The notes: generated by a model from the letters alone, not told the origin. DNA of 64,000 nucleotides from Amorphochlora amoebiformis (GCA_054601695.1 BAAHQB010000248.1:223060-287059); one strand, 5' to 3'; numbered from the stretch's first letter, positions 1 to 54,950 are shown. Numbers and translations are program-made.

Positions 1-997
<997 letters not shown>

Positions 998-1378
998 TTC
1001 TTCGCTTTCGCTCAACGACTAACAGGAGCCAGGCTGCTAGCGTAGCTATAGCTATAGTATAAATTAGATAGTGAAAGGGTACCGGTGTGATTTGACTTTT
1101 GGCAGTCATCATTGGAGTTAAAAGAGAATCATTCGAGTTTTGACCACGGTTAAGACTAGTCTAGTAGTTAGATAATCTAGGTAATCAGGAGTCCAGATTC
1201 TAGAGATTAGTGCATAAATAATGGCCTAAAGTTTAGTCTAGTTATTCTAGTTAGTGTCTCTAGTGTCTAGAGTGTATAATGTATATCCATATATATATCA
1301 CTAGATCACTATATACTCTAGATACTAGATATAGATAGTATATATCTACTAGATCTAGTGTAAACTACTAGTAGATAC

Positions 1379-1451
<73 letters not shown>

Positions 1452-1489
1452 TTAGATATATCTAGATATATCATATTAGACATATCATC

Positions 1490-1526
<37 letters not shown>

Positions 1527-1982
1527 AATATATATATATATGTACATATATAAATTTGTATGTATAGCTAGTATATCTAGTGTATGTACGTACTACATAT
1601 ATATATATATATATATATGCATACTACACTATGATATATATGTCCCAAGTTAACGTCTACGTAACGTGGTGGCGCCATCAGCGACAGAATCTAGAGAGCT
1701 AGGGTTAGGGCGCCATCTTAGGTACATACATCTAGACATGTATATTTCGTCTTTGGTTAGAGGCACCTGCGCTACTGGATTGAGGGGGGAATCCATCTTA
1801 GCTTTAGGTTCAAGGTGAGACGCCATTATAGGGTTAAGGTGGATTGCCATCCTAGCTATAGGGTTAAGTTAGCTACATACATGTAAGGCCACCTTAGCTA
1901 TGTATACAAAGAGCTACATACATGTAAGGCCGCCTTAGCTATATATACAAAGGGCTAAGGCGGGGCGCCACCTTAGCTACAA
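998..1982. other. Intergenic: unique AT-rich DNA, then a degenerate GCCACCTTAGC repeat
   Basis: Sequence at 1000-1620 is AT-rich with many CTAG/TAGATC words and short TA tracts; I see no gene in it. From about 1662 to 1982 the motif GGCGCCATCTTAG / GCCACCTTAGCTA recurs at spacings of some tens of bases, together with the words CTACATACATGTAAGGC (1872 and 1914). The same family is seen at 26775-27130. The block runs directly into the telomeric tract at 1983. Confidence 0.6.
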
Positions 1983-2857
1983 GTTAGGGTTAGGGTTAGG
2001 GTTAGGGTTAGGGTTAGGGTTAGGGTTAGGGTTAGGGTTAGGGTTAGGGTTAGGGTTAGGGTTAGGGTTAGGGTTAGGGTAAGGGTTAGGGTTAGGGTTA
2101 GGGTTAGGGTTAGGGTTAGGGCTAGGGTTAGGGTTAGGGTTAGAGTTAGGGTTAGAGTTAGGGTTAGGGTTAGGGTTAGGTTTAGGGTTCGGGTTAGGGA
2201 TAGGGTTAGGGTTAGGGTTAGGATCAGATTATTCAGCATGTCTTAGTCCTATGACCATTGACTCCTCCACTGGGTTAGGGTTAGGGTTTGGGTTAGGGTT
2301 AGAGTTTGGGTTAGGGTTAGGGTGAAGGTTAGAGTTAGGATTAGGGTTATGGTCACGATTAGGGTTAGGGTAAGGATTACGGTTAGGGTTAGCGTTAGGG
2401 TTAGGGTTAGGGTTAGTGTTAGGGTTAGAGTTTGGGTTAGGGTTAGGGTTAGAGTTAAGGTTAAGGTTTGGGTTAGGGTTAGGATAAGAGTTAGGGTTTG
2501 GGATAGGGTTAGGATTATTGATAGCGTTAGGGTTAGGGTTACGATTATTGATAGCGTTAGGGTTAGGGTAAGGGTAAGGGTAAGGGTTAGGGTTAAGGTT
2601 AGGGTTAGGGTTAGAGTTGGGGTTAGGGTTAGGATTAGGGTTGGGGTTAGAGTTAGGGTTAGGGTTAGAGTTAGGGTTAGGATTAGGGTTAGGGTTAGGG
2701 TTAGGATTAGGGTTAGGAATTGGATTAGGGTTAGGATTAGAGTTAGGGTTAGGGTTAGGGTTAGGGTTAGGGCTAGTGTTAGGGTTAGGGTTAGGGTTAG
2801 GGTTAGGGTTAGGATTAGGGTTAGGGTTAGGGTTAGGATTAAGGTTAGGGTTAGGGG
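1983..2857 (+). repeat. Interstitial telomeric tract (TTAGGG)n with an embedded dispersed element
   Basis: Near-perfect TTAGGG units run from 1983 to 2220. A copy of the dispersed 95-bp element (core ATTATTCAGCATGTCTTAG) lies at 2221-2272, and degenerate TTAGGG units (TTTGGG, AGAGTT, GGATTA variants) continue to 2857. TA microsatellite follows directly. This is internal sequence, not a chromosome end. Confidence 0.92.
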
Positions 2858-5942
<3,085 letters not shown>

Positions 5943-6090
5943 GGCACGAGCTGCCGGAAGATACCACGGAACCCAGACCGATATATAAGATATCATATAT
6001 TGTGATACGAAATCTATATAATATGTTGATCCTCATGTCACTCTGGTCAGTCACAGATCATAAGGACACCGTTCTGGACACGTGGTTATC
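5943..6090. promoter_or_regulatory. Short head-to-head intergenic region, DCTN5 / MFS transporter
   Basis: DCTN5 (-) and the MFS gene (+) have start codons only 148 bp apart if the proposed starts are right. The segment is unique sequence, free of the TA and telomeric repeats that fill the neighbouring introns. It probably carries a bidirectional promoter; no clear TATA box can be assigned. This is inference from position. Confidence 0.5.
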
Positions 6091-17563
<11,473 letters not shown>

Positions 17564-18066
17564 CTAGATTAACCAATTCAACTTGATGAGTTCTCATGAC
17601 TACAATCTGAATGAGGAACAGTTCAGCGTAGCTTATGAACACCGCTCCTCCAAATTTATAATGTGATATTAAATTTTATATATCCACTTTTTCAGTAGTA
17701 ACTCGAATTAGTCTTTTGCTTTTCACTGAATTTACCTAAAAATTAGGACTAACAGTTATACAGCATCCAGAGCATAGATATGAGTGGCTCTAGTAACTTT
17801 GGAGATATCAAAATTCGATAGCATGTCATGGTTTTAGTGGTTATAACACTACTGATCGGGCGTGGCTTGCCTTAATGCTGGTAATACTAACTGGTCTTTA
17901 AGTCGAGTAGTAGAATGACCACTACTCTACACTAGGTACAGTTTAATAATATGAAAATAATAGTAATGGATTTTCAAAGCTCAAATGAGATAATAATAAC
18001 GGTTATGATATATCGTTGACTTAGCTAGTTTAAGGATGACGTATGATAGACTAGCTAGCGCTGTAG
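17564..18066. other. Convergent intergenic region, MFS / GLDH
   Basis: About 500 bp of unique, moderately AT-rich sequence between the 3' ends of two converging genes. It contains no microsatellite and no open frame with family signals. It presumably contains both 3' untranslated regions. Confidence 0.5.
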
Positions 18067-29657
<11,591 letters not shown>

Positions 29658-29828
29658 GGAGGTCGGAGGATGCGAGTGGTCGGCCTTCCTTCGGAGTCCA
29701 GATGTGCCACGTGTATTGGACACCGAAAGATAACTTTTCGGTGACATCTTTCGGTATCCAAGAAAAGTACTAAAAGTATTTAATTTCTCGGTATCTGTGG
29801 CGCACTCGCGTGTCCCGAGAGAGAAGCC
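29658..29828. promoter_or_regulatory. Head-to-head intergenic region, GLDH / LSM7
   Basis: The start codons of GLDH (-) and LSM7 (+) are 171 bp apart. The segment is unique and repeat-free and includes two TTTCGGT words (29734 and 29748) and TTCTCGGTATCTG near 29785. Probably a shared promoter; inferred from spacing only. Confidence 0.55.
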
Positions 29829-30445
29829 ATGGCGCAGAAAAAACAGAAGAAGGGCAATATAATCGACCTCAACAAGTATATAGACAAGCCTATTCGCGTA
29901 AAGTTTACTGGGGGCCGCGAAGGTGAGGATTTGATTGAAAGCTTGAAATCTTTTCCTATGCATTTTCCTGCGGTATAAGCGACGGAGTCAGCTTTCATTG
30001 GGTTTAGGAGGCAGGGATAGCTTGATTCCACCGCACCAATGAAAATTTGTGTGCGTGTTTTGACATGATAGCTCACGCTGCTTCCATTTCCCCCTTCTGA
30101 ATCCAACAAAAATCGAATCTGAGAAACTTGTGTTCTTCAGTGGTCGGAATTCTCAAGGGATATGATCAGCTTGTCAACGTGGTGTTAGATGATACAGAGG
30201 AATATCTTCGAGGTGTGAATATCTCAAAGCTCGTGTTTCTTTCGTTACTTTGGACCCATTAATGATTCCCTCTTACTTTTTGTGATTACATCCTAGATCC
30301 CGTCGACCCGTACAAGGTTACAAATAAAACTCGTGCTCTTGGCCTCACTGTTATCCGCGGGACGTCTATATTACTGATATCGCCGGTGGATGGAACTAAA
30401 GAGATACCAAATCCCTTCACGGCGGAGCAGAAGGCCGTTATTTAG
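29829..30445 (+). CDS. LSM7: U6 snRNA-associated Sm-like protein LSm7, complete, 3 exons
   Basis: LSm7 is one of seven ring-forming subunits of the LSm2-8 complex (U6 snRNA 3' end, nucleus) and the LSm1-7 complex (mRNA decapping, cytosol). Exons 29829-29922, 30141-30212 and 30297-30445, GT-AG introns, phases 1 and 1, product 104 aa (about 103 expected). Landmarks: NIIDLNKYIDKPIRVKFTGG (start of Sm motif 1), VVGILKGYDQLVNVVLDD, TRALGLTVIRGTSILLI (Sm motif 2) and the tail IPNPF. The start codon is the first ATG of the fold. The introns (218 and 84 bp) have no microsatellite, in sharp contrast to every neighbouring gene. Confidence 0.96.
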
Positions 30446-31190
30446 GCGGGTATGAGTTTGTTTCTTAAATAATTTAAACAATGAGAAATTTTCTTCATCG
30501 AATCAGTTGCGCAAGTATATAATTATCTACCAGCTAGTAAAAAAGGTTTTTCTTATTATCAGTCTCCAGTGAGTCAGTGAATATCCTTAGTCAGTCTTTC
30601 AATATATATCATCTCATCACGTTTATTGACTCTACTCTATAGATCTAGAAGCTTTTGTATATAGACTCTAGAGACTGCATATATCATGATTTTTTCCGTA
30701 GTATATCAGTGGTATAGATCTAGTAGATAGAGCTCATAATAATCTGCCATCGGATTACCTCTAGTACCTCACTTCGGTTTATTTTTTTCACAATTATAAT
30801 TGACTACGTACATATACGTTGATCGATGCGCTTGAATTACAGGTCGCATGGCCACGCGAACATTCTCTAGATTCTATTAACTGTTGCGACGCTTCAGTTA
30901 CACTAGTCTTGAGGATAGCATAATGATTAGAAATTGTATCTAGCTTATGAGTACTAGCCTGTAGCAGGACCTAGACCACTGTACCGCGCTTAGAGTGTGT
31001 TACGATGCTCTCCTCCTGTCATATAGCAAATCGTGAGCGAGATTTTAAGAAAAATTAATGTATTCGCGGTACATTTTATCATTAGTACTGGTAGTAAAAA
31101 TGTACATGTATTTTTGAATACACATAATAAGACTAGATAATGTGTATTTACGCGTATTTGTGATATATATATATATATATATATATATAG

Positions 31191-31227
<37 letters not shown>

Positions 31228-31297
31228 TATGAATATACAATAAGCACACACAAGTATACATGTACACGCATAACATATGTATACATTATATATATAA

Positions 31298-31385
<88 letters not shown>

Positions 31386-31493
31386 ATTTATCCATGAACA
31401 CATATGTATATATCTCATGTTTAGAGATTTAGTATATATATATATATATATATATATATGCATACATCCATCCATTAAAAATTACGCATCTAA

Positions 31494-31539
<46 letters not shown>

Positions 31540-31604
31540 GAAAATAGGTTTATGTCATATACATACAAATATATATATATATATATAATATATATGTATA
31601 TATG

Positions 31605-31647
<43 letters not shown>

Positions 31648-31649
31648 GC

Positions 31650-31693
<44 letters not shown>

Positions 31694-31738
31694 ATATATA
31701 TGTGTGTGTGTGTTTGTATATATATATATTATACATAC

Positions 31739-31783
<45 letters not shown>

Positions 31784-31888
31784 ATATTGTATAGAAATGT
31801 ACGCATATATGTTTATATAAATTCACACATATACATTACGTTTACATAAATTCACACATATACATTTATTTACATTCATACACACACA

Positions 31889-31926
<38 letters not shown>

Positions 31927-32074
31927 TATATATTCATAAAAATACATATAATGTTATGTGTATGATAATTGCACATTTTTATATAATCTATTATGAATGT
32001 AAATTAAAGATATAAATAATTATCGTTCAAAGTATGGACACATATCTGCTGCATGTATATGTATGTGAACATAT

Positions 32075-32108
<34 letters not shown>

Positions 32109-32215
32109 CGTATATAATAGGTATTTTTATACATGCATTTATATATATGTATATAGGTATATATCTATATTTTTATACAATCATTTATATTATGTATATA
32201 TATATATATATATAG

Positions 32216-32255
<40 letters not shown>

Positions 32256-32271
32256 TTATTTGTACTTTTGT

Positions 32272-32318
<47 letters not shown>

Positions 32319-32409
32319 CATACATAGATAAGCGTGTTTGTATATGTATTAATACAATATGCAATATCCAATATCTCTGTAACCATGTATATATATATAT
32401 GTATATGTA

Positions 32410-32440
<31 letters not shown>

Positions 32441-32457
32441 GTAACTCATAACAGTAC
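30446..32457. other. Region between LSM7 and the reductase gene
   Basis: 30446-31160 is unique AT-rich DNA containing the LSM7 3' flank. From 31160 to 32450 it is mainly TA microsatellite with TG/CA-rich breaks. The terminal exon of the reductase gene should lie here, but I could not find it with confidence. Confidence 0.5.
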
Positions 32458-47090
<14,633 letters not shown>

Positions 47091-47153
47091 CGGGGTGCGA
47101 TATTTTTAGCTGGGGTTGAGATGAATTGTTCGGCTGAGTGACAGAGCACCTTG

Positions 47154-47721
47154 TCACAACACAGAAATTGTGCAAAATATCTTTTCGGCGTACATCTTAA
47201 CTTCTCGGCTGGAGGGGTTCCATGCTCACCTTGGTCGTGATGATAACCCATGTTTTTCCGCTCCCACAGAGCTCCGAGAGGAGGATACCTCTTTTCTCCC
47301 TTCCCAAGGGGAATGTATCCGTGATAGCATCGCTGATACGTTCGAATTCGGAAAGATTCAAAGGAATTTCTCGAATTAGGGGAGAAGGCTTGGGTTCTGA
47401 TTTGTTCAACTCGATCAGATTTCCTTGCTATACAATACGATCTTGTCATTTTATCTCCCTTTACATTAACCTACCTCCTCTATCTCTCCCATTGGCCTCT
47501 GTACCATCACTGGAAGATTCTATTCTAATACAGCCTCCATAAACCCTTCTACTGACAGTGCTGACACTCCTTCCCCCCCTCTTTTGTCCGTTCTTTCTCC
47601 CCCCTTCTGGATCACAGCGCCACCCCATATCCCTCCTCTCCACGCTAGCCCTTACTCTGTTCTTCCTGCGACAAAGTGGCCAGAAACTGGGCCGGGGGAG
47701 AGGAATCTCAATTGGAGTCAA
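47154..47721 (-). CDS. Short P-loop reading frame of unknown function, possibly truncated
   Basis: Three segments join in phase: 47475-47721 (ATG at 47721), 47230-47396 and 47154-47195 (TGA at 47154-47156). The middle one contains ISDAITDTFPLG and a Walker A motif, ILLSELCGSGKTWVIITTK, of the kind seen in RecA/Rad51-like and SNF2-like ATPases. No Walker B or later motif follows; the frame stops about 14 codons after the P-loop exon and only 64 bp before the reductase start codon. Either a truncated gene copy or a real small protein. The third segment is the weakest. The Walker A match is seen; the family is inference. Confidence 0.35.
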
Positions 47722-47884
47722 ACCGCGCGCGCTCGTCTCCCGCTCTACTGCCCAGCCTCTGCGAAGGGGGTTTTACTTTGCATTAAGATGTGAGAAAGAG
47801 GGGGGAAGAGAAGATCTGGGGGAGGCGTTAGGGTTTGATCCGGATCCGGAGAGGGAGAGGCCTAGGAGGAAGCCAAAGGGTAGG
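47684..47884 (+). CDS. Possible 5' coding exon of the unrecognised + strand gene
   Basis: An open, non-repetitive frame containing [18 protein letters not shown] and [19 protein letters not shown] ends in AGG|GTCACA at 47884, phase 0. That matches the phase of the next candidate exon at 48304. No ATG lies in this frame, so a further upstream exon would be needed. It overlaps the start of the opposite-strand P-loop frame by about 40 bp, so both may not be real. Confidence 0.35.
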
Positions 47885-47899
47885 GTCACATATCTGCAC

Positions 47900-47980
<81 letters not shown>

Positions 47981-48057
47981 GTATATACATTTACATACAT
48001 GTGCATATATGTAAATATATGTAATGTAATATAGTCATATGTAATTAACATGAATAA

Positions 48058-48179
<122 letters not shown>

Positions 48180-48303
48180 AAATACAACATTACATACATT
48201 TACATACAAAACTGCACCTCATCCAAATCTGTGTTTCCTTACCCATAACCATACATACATATTCAAAGAGACATGCATCAATATATGCATATACACCCCC
48301 CAG

Positions 48304-48614
48304 TTCTCCCCGATCGACCTCTGCCCAGGGTATCCCTAACCTACCAATAACTTAATTCACCCAGTAAGCCCCACCCAAATACGAAAACAAGCCACTAACC
48401 AACTTTCCTACAGCCCAACCGTGGAGCCCCTGCAATTATTCCCAGGTGAACCCTAATCTTAGCCCTGACACACCCTGCCCTCCTGCCACCACCACCCATT
48501 CGAAGCCTAAAATTCAACCCAGCCCCCGCTCTAACCTTGTCAGACCCCCAGTTTACACAAACAGTTCCTAATCTCTAACCTAGCTATACGACAAATCCTG
48601 AACCCTAAGGGAAG

Positions 48615-48680
<66 letters not shown>

Positions 48681-49160
48681 TCCAAATCCACAAAGTTAGA
48701 ATTAGCCCCAGTCTGTATTCAATTCTTAACCCTAAACCCCCATTTCGGCGTCTCAAAGTGCCCAATATCCCGTTATCCTAGCCCAACTGCCTTGATCGGT
48801 GGAGTTCTAGTCATCACTATTTGTGTGAATTCTTACTCGTGGAATACCCTAAGGGATGACCCTGATTTGTACGATAGAGACGCGTTAATTAAACGCTTAC
48901 GGAAGGTAGATTCTCACGCCTGCTCAGATCCTAACTCTGACTATATGTATGTATGTGTGCATTCAATTCATATATTGCATGTTATTTTTTTTTTTTCTGC
49001 TGTATATTGCGTATGTAGATATTTGAGAATAGATGTATGATATGAATTATATGTGATATATATGTTATATACATACATATACATATATATATATATATAT
49101 ATAATATATAATATACGTAGTTATAATACATGTATATTTTATCTGTTGATATTATATGTT

Positions 49161-49201
<41 letters not shown>

Positions 49202-49347
49202 ACATATGTACAAGTATCTACATACAACTTAATATGAAGATTGTGATTATATATATACAATATATATATATATATATATATATAAATATATATGTGTGTG
49301 TGTGTGTGCAAGGTGTATCGGTAAATACAAATAGATTACATACATAC

Positions 49348-49380
<33 letters not shown>

Positions 49381-49540
49381 CCCTGACCGTAACCCTAACC
49401 CTAACCCCAGGCGACAGCTACGACAACTCCCGGGCCTCCTCCTGAATTAGAGCTCCGAAAAAATATAACCCGAAAACTCTCAAATCTGACTAAGGTCAGA
49501 TTTAGGATTAAAGGGTTAGTATTCCAGTTCGTCAGATAAT

Positions 49541-49583
<43 letters not shown>

Positions 49584-49648
49584 GGTTAGATTTAGGATTA
49601 AAGGGTTAGTATTCGAGTTTGTCAGATAATACACACACACACATATAT

Positions 49649-49692
<44 letters not shown>

Positions 49693-49763
49693 TATATAAA
49701 TATATATATATGTATATATAGGTTAGATTTAGGATTAAAGGGTTAGAATTCGAGTTTGTTAGA

Positions 49764-49803
<40 letters not shown>

Positions 49804-49871
49804 GTTAGATTTAGGTTTAAAGGGTTAGAATTCGAGTTTGTTAGATAATATACACACATACACATGCACGC

Positions 49872-49943
<72 letters not shown>

Positions 49944-49990
49944 GGTTAGATTCAGGATTAAAGGGTTAGAATTCGAGTTTGTTAGTCATT

Positions 49991-50049
<59 letters not shown>

Positions 50050-51306
50050 TATATATGTACATATATATAAAAATATATATATATTTATGCGTATGTATAT
50101 CTATTTTTTGGAAGGATACATGTACATTCATACGCAGGTGATGACTGAATTAGAGGCCATTATGGAGGGAGATCCAAGGAATATCACCATCTTGGGCACA
50201 AGACATTGCAAGTCAGTCAGTGTTAGGGTTAGGGTTAGACTCACTGAGTATCATACAATTTTGCACATATGCATTCTTTCACGCACGTTTACATGTACAA
50301 CAGTCTTCTCCACCAGCGTATAATCGAGCTAGTATCCTACGGTACCTAACCCTAATCCCAACCTTAACCCTAACCCTAACCCTAACCTAGCCCTGACCCT
50401 AACCCTAACCCAACCCCAACGCTAACCCTAATCCCAATGCTCAAATAAGCTAGCACTCATTCTAACCGGAACGCTAGCCCTAATCCAAACTTTTCAAATA
50501 ATTTAGCACTAACCCTGACCCCAACGCTAACCCCTACGTAGCCCTTATCCTCACCGGAAACCACATCTCCACCTCGGGGGGAATGGGCACGAACTTCGTT
50601 GCAATCCGGTAAAATTACCAGATCTCGGCCTCAACCCAACCCTAACCGTCACCCCAACCCCAAGCTGTAACCCTAACTAACTCTAACCCTGGCCGAAAAA
50701 TTAAGCCCACCTCAACCCACCTCTAACCGTAACCCTAACCCCAGCTAACCCTAACCCAAACCCTCTCCGAAAAATTAAACCCAAAGCGTTCGTCGCAATT
50801 GGTAAATTACCAGATCACGGGGTCAACCCAAACCTAACCGTAACCGTAACCCCCTAACCCTAACCTTTCCCCCACCCATCACCTACTAACACGCGCATGC
50901 CCTCCGACTTGCCATCAAACCAACACGTGAGATCTGTTGTTCGCTCCCAGCGTAGCAGCCCCACTAGTAGCAAAGTCGATGGCTCTGGGGCTAAGACATG
51001 CTGAACAATCTGATTTTAGCCCTGAGCGAAATATTGAGCTGAGGCGAACAACCCAAACCTGTTTACGATCCTGTTCGAGGACTGAGTCGGATTCTTGAGT
51101 CTGAGGCTTAAGTGTTACCCTAGGGGCGCGTTGCGTGCAGAGAATGGGACGAGCAAGAAACTTTCAGTTGTGTTGCCGCAAACATTAAAGGTTAACAATA
51201 AATAAAAAAGAAAATTTGTTTTCTATTTGTTTGTTTAGATGTATACATGTGTGGATATATGTTTGCATTTGTGGGTGTGTGATATGTGTGTTTGTGTATG
51301 TGATTA

Positions 51307-51372
<66 letters not shown>

Positions 51373-51471
51373 TTATATATATATATATATATTATGTAAA
51401 TTCCTATATATATATATATATATATTGTGTTGATGTATGCATGTACAATAATCACATAAAAACACTTTCCT

Positions 51472-51530
<59 letters not shown>

Positions 51531-51540
51531 ATATACGTAG

Positions 51541-51599
<59 letters not shown>

Positions 51600-51609
51600 T
51601 ATGTATAAA

Positions 51610-51656
<47 letters not shown>

Positions 51657-51696
51657 ATACATATCCATCCATACATACATTTTATATAATACATAC

Positions 51697-51770
<74 letters not shown>

Positions 51771-52277
51771 CACACATATATAAACATACATATAAATAAT
51801 AATATACAGGATCAACCATTAGAGGTTCAGCATCTGCTAGAAAAGGTGCACAACATCACAGAACTCAAACGAAACGATCTTCCCCTGGTAAACCCTAGGG
51901 TTAGGCTAAGGGTTAGGGTTAGGGTTAGGGTTAGGGTTAGGGTTATGGTTAGGGTTAGGGTTAGGGTTATGGTTAGGATCAAATTATTCAGCATGTCTTA
52001 GTCCGAGGACCCACAGTGTGGGGCTGTAGTGCTGGTTGGGATCACAGCAGATCCTAGGGTTAGGATAAGGCTTAGTTGTAGAATTAGGGTTAGGATCAGA
52101 TTATCATTCAGGATGTCTTAGTCCGAGGACCATTGACTCAGCTTGGGTTAGGGTTTGGGTTAGGGTTAGGGTTAGGGTTAGGGTTAGGGTTAGGGTTAGG
52201 GTTAGGGTTAGGGTTAGGGTTAGGGTTAGGTTAGTTTAGATCACTGGAGATTATAATGTTCATGTACATAATATATT

Positions 52278-52317
<40 letters not shown>

Positions 52318-52456
52318 GTATTAAAGCAAGTTAATACATAATTCTTGATAGATATATGCATGCATTAGATATATTGTACGCGTCTAAATAAAAAACATAT
52401 ATGCAGATATCTTCATATATATATTATGGATGTATATATTTTTATTTATGTGCAGA

Positions 52457-52505
<49 letters not shown>

Positions 52506-52562
52506 GTACTTTGATTTAGTTGATTAGTTTTTCGGTTGTGAAGTTGATGTATATTTGTATGT

Positions 52563-52652
<90 letters not shown>

Positions 52653-53211
52653 GTATATATATATATATGTATTTTGTATACATGCACATGTATATGTAAA
52701 CATATTATGTAAAATGTATATATACATATAGACATGTATATATTATGTATATAATATATATTATATATATATATATATATACATACACATATGTCTATAT
52801 ACATATATATCTATCTATATATATATATATATATGTATATGTAAACGTAAATATTATGTATACATAATATTTATGTATACATATACATACATATATACAT
52901 GAATATATATATTATGTGTATCCATATACATATAACTTACATATAGGTACAAATAAATAGTTATATATACATACATATATACATATATATAGGATAAGGC
53001 ATCGAGGGTTTGTAATAGCGAGCTGGTAAAGTATTGTCAAGAGCTTATTATATTCGCGTAAGAGTTCTCTCTTTCTCCTCTTTTGTTGTCTCCTCTCCTC
53101 TTATCTTAATTTTCAATTTCCTCTTTTTTTTTCTCTCTTTGTTTTAATTATTTATGTTTTTTTTTTTTTTGTCTTTCCGTTCTGTTGTGGTATTTGTCTG
53201 TATTATTTTGC

Positions 53212-53256
<45 letters not shown>

Positions 53257-53272
53257 TTATATATATATATAT

Positions 53273-53319
<47 letters not shown>

Positions 53320-53524
53320 TGTTCATTGCTATACAATGGCAAGTGCTTGTGTACGTAAAATCAATATTTTAAATTTAATTCTGTACATAATATATATATA
53401 TATATATATATATGTACAGCTACCACGACTCAGAAACATACCTAGATTGCGCTGCAGAAGCCCGCAGGTGTATATATATGTGTGTGTATGTCTATATATG
53501 TGTGCGTGTGGGTGCATGCATATT

Positions 53525-53573
<49 letters not shown>

Positions 53574-53653
53574 GTGTATGTGTGTGTATATCCTCTCACT
53601 ATATATATATGTGTGTGTATGTCTATATATGTGTGTGTAGGTGTATGCATATT

Positions 53654-53688
<35 letters not shown>

Positions 53689-53746
53689 TCTCACTATTTA
53701 TATGTGTGTGTATGTCTATGTATATATGTGTAGGTGTATGCATATT

Positions 53747-53795
<49 letters not shown>

Positions 53796-53926
53796 CCTGC
53801 TCACTCCCCTCATTGTCTCCTTTTTTTTTCTCTCTCTCTCTTATAGGTTTGTATATTTACACTCAATGTATATATACTCACATTTACATATGACATATAT
53901 AACTATCTATATGTATATCAATGTGC

Positions 53927-53969
<43 letters not shown>

Positions 53970-54011
53970 TAGATATATATATATATATATATAATATATG
54001 TGTGTGTGTGT

Positions 54012-54071
<60 letters not shown>

Positions 54072-54228
54072 AAAACGTGTATATATGTCTCCCTAAGCCT
54101 AACGCTTACTTCAGCTTAGACAAGCTATATATATATATATAAATATATATGTGTATATATATATATATATATGACAACGTGTATATATATGTCTCCCTAA
54201 GCCTAACACTTACTTCAGCTTAGACAAG

Positions 54229-54289
<61 letters not shown>

Positions 54290-54438
54290 AAAACGTGTGT
54301 ATATGTCTCCCTAAGCCTAACACTTACTTCAGCTTAGACAGACAAGCTATATATATATATATATGTGAAAACGTGTATATATATATATATATATATATAT
54401 GTCTCCCTAAGCCTAACACTTACTTCAGCTTAGACAAG

Positions 54439-54497
<59 letters not shown>

Positions 54498-54672
54498 AAA
54501 ACGTGTATATATATGTCTCCCTAAGCCTAACACTTACTTCAGCTTAGACAAGATATATATATATATATATATATATGAAAACCCTAACCCTAACCCTAAC
54601 CCTAACCCTAAGCCTAAGCCTAACACTTACTTCAGCTTAGACAAGCTTGTAACGATGATGTACCTAGATTAG
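48304..54672 (+). CDS. Unrecognised protein with one apparent membrane helix (C-terminal 149 aa)
   Basis: Exons 48304-48329, 48782-48905, 50138-50215, 51810-51887, 52999-53057, 53420-53467 and 54636-54672 join without a phase break; TAG at 54670-54672. Early residues [15 protein letters not shown] form a hydrophobic segment, followed by a charged, probably helical part with [61 protein letters not shown] and the end [12 protein letters not shown] do not recognise the family. It could be a small organellar or ER membrane protein with a soluble helical domain. All introns are GT-AG; the last one contains an array of copied acceptors. The 5' end is not fixed. Confidence 0.6.
49490..49990. repeat. 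Five-copy tandem array in an intron
   Basis: The unit AGATTTAGGATTAAAGGGTT followed by AG(T/A)ATTCGAGTTTGT(C/T)AGATAATAC and a CA/TA tract starts near 49497, 49587, 49726, 49806 and 49948. It lies in the intron between exons 48905 and 50138 but does not touch either splice site. Confidence 0.88.
50340..51015 (-). repeat. (CCCTAA)n-derived DNA with a dispersed-element copy
   Basis: Degenerate C-strand telomeric units, including a duplicated phrase with CGTTCGTCGCAAT / CTTCGTTGCAATCCGG GTAAAATTACCAGATC (50596 and 50778). A full-length minus-orientation element lies at about 50922-51015, ending in CATGCTGAACAATCTGATTT. Confidence 0.82.
51890..52235 (+). repeat. (TTAGGG)n with two dispersed-element copies
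   Basis: TTAGGG tracts at 51898-51965 and 52146-52232 (the latter nearly perfect). Element copies start at 51968 and 52095. The tract begins ten bases after the donor of the exon ending at 51887. Confidence 0.88.
53468..53790. repeat. Three-copy array derived from the 5' end of an intron
   Basis: The first bases after the donor at 53468 (TATATATGTGTGTGTATGTC, then a GTGTGGGTGCATGCATATTTAAATA block) recur at about 53603 and 53698, each ending in TATCCTCTCACTA or a close form. The copied segment starts at the donor side of the intron. Confidence 0.8.
54060..54635 (+). repeat. Third array of copied 3' splice site, five extra copies
   Basis: The native last-exon acceptor (CCTAAGCCTAACACTTACTTCAG, then CTTAGACAAGCTTG at 54636) is preceded by five copies of GTCTCCCTAAGCCTAAC plus ACTTACTTCAGCTTAGACAAG, at about 54087, 54190, 54306, 54402 and 54516. 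Each copy carries the AG and about ten bases of the exon, a GTGAAAACGTGTATAT lead and a TA tract. A CCCTAA run replaces the lead just before the true exon. Confidence 0.93.
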
Positions 54673-54714
54673 AGGGTAAGTGATGTAATATATACATAAA
54701 TCTATATATATAAC

Positions 54715-54748
<34 letters not shown>

Positions 54749-54833
54749 GATGTATCTAGATTAGAGGGTAAGAGAAAAAAACTTTCTGTTTGACTTGTTA
54801 GTAAATATTTGACGCGTTGATGTAATATATACC

Positions 54834-54902
<69 letters not shown>

Positions 54903-54903
54903 A

Positions 54904-54950
<47 letters not shown>

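Noticed and set aside
1983-2857. Chromosome end (functional telomere)
   Set aside because: The tracts are internal, degenerate, in both orientations across the window and flanked by genes, so they are interstitial.
29754-29963. Upstream in-frame extension of GLDH exon 1 (to MSPKSY or beyond)
   Set aside because: It would run into the LSM7 promoter and coding exon; the ATG at 29657 gives a typical mitochondrial presequence.
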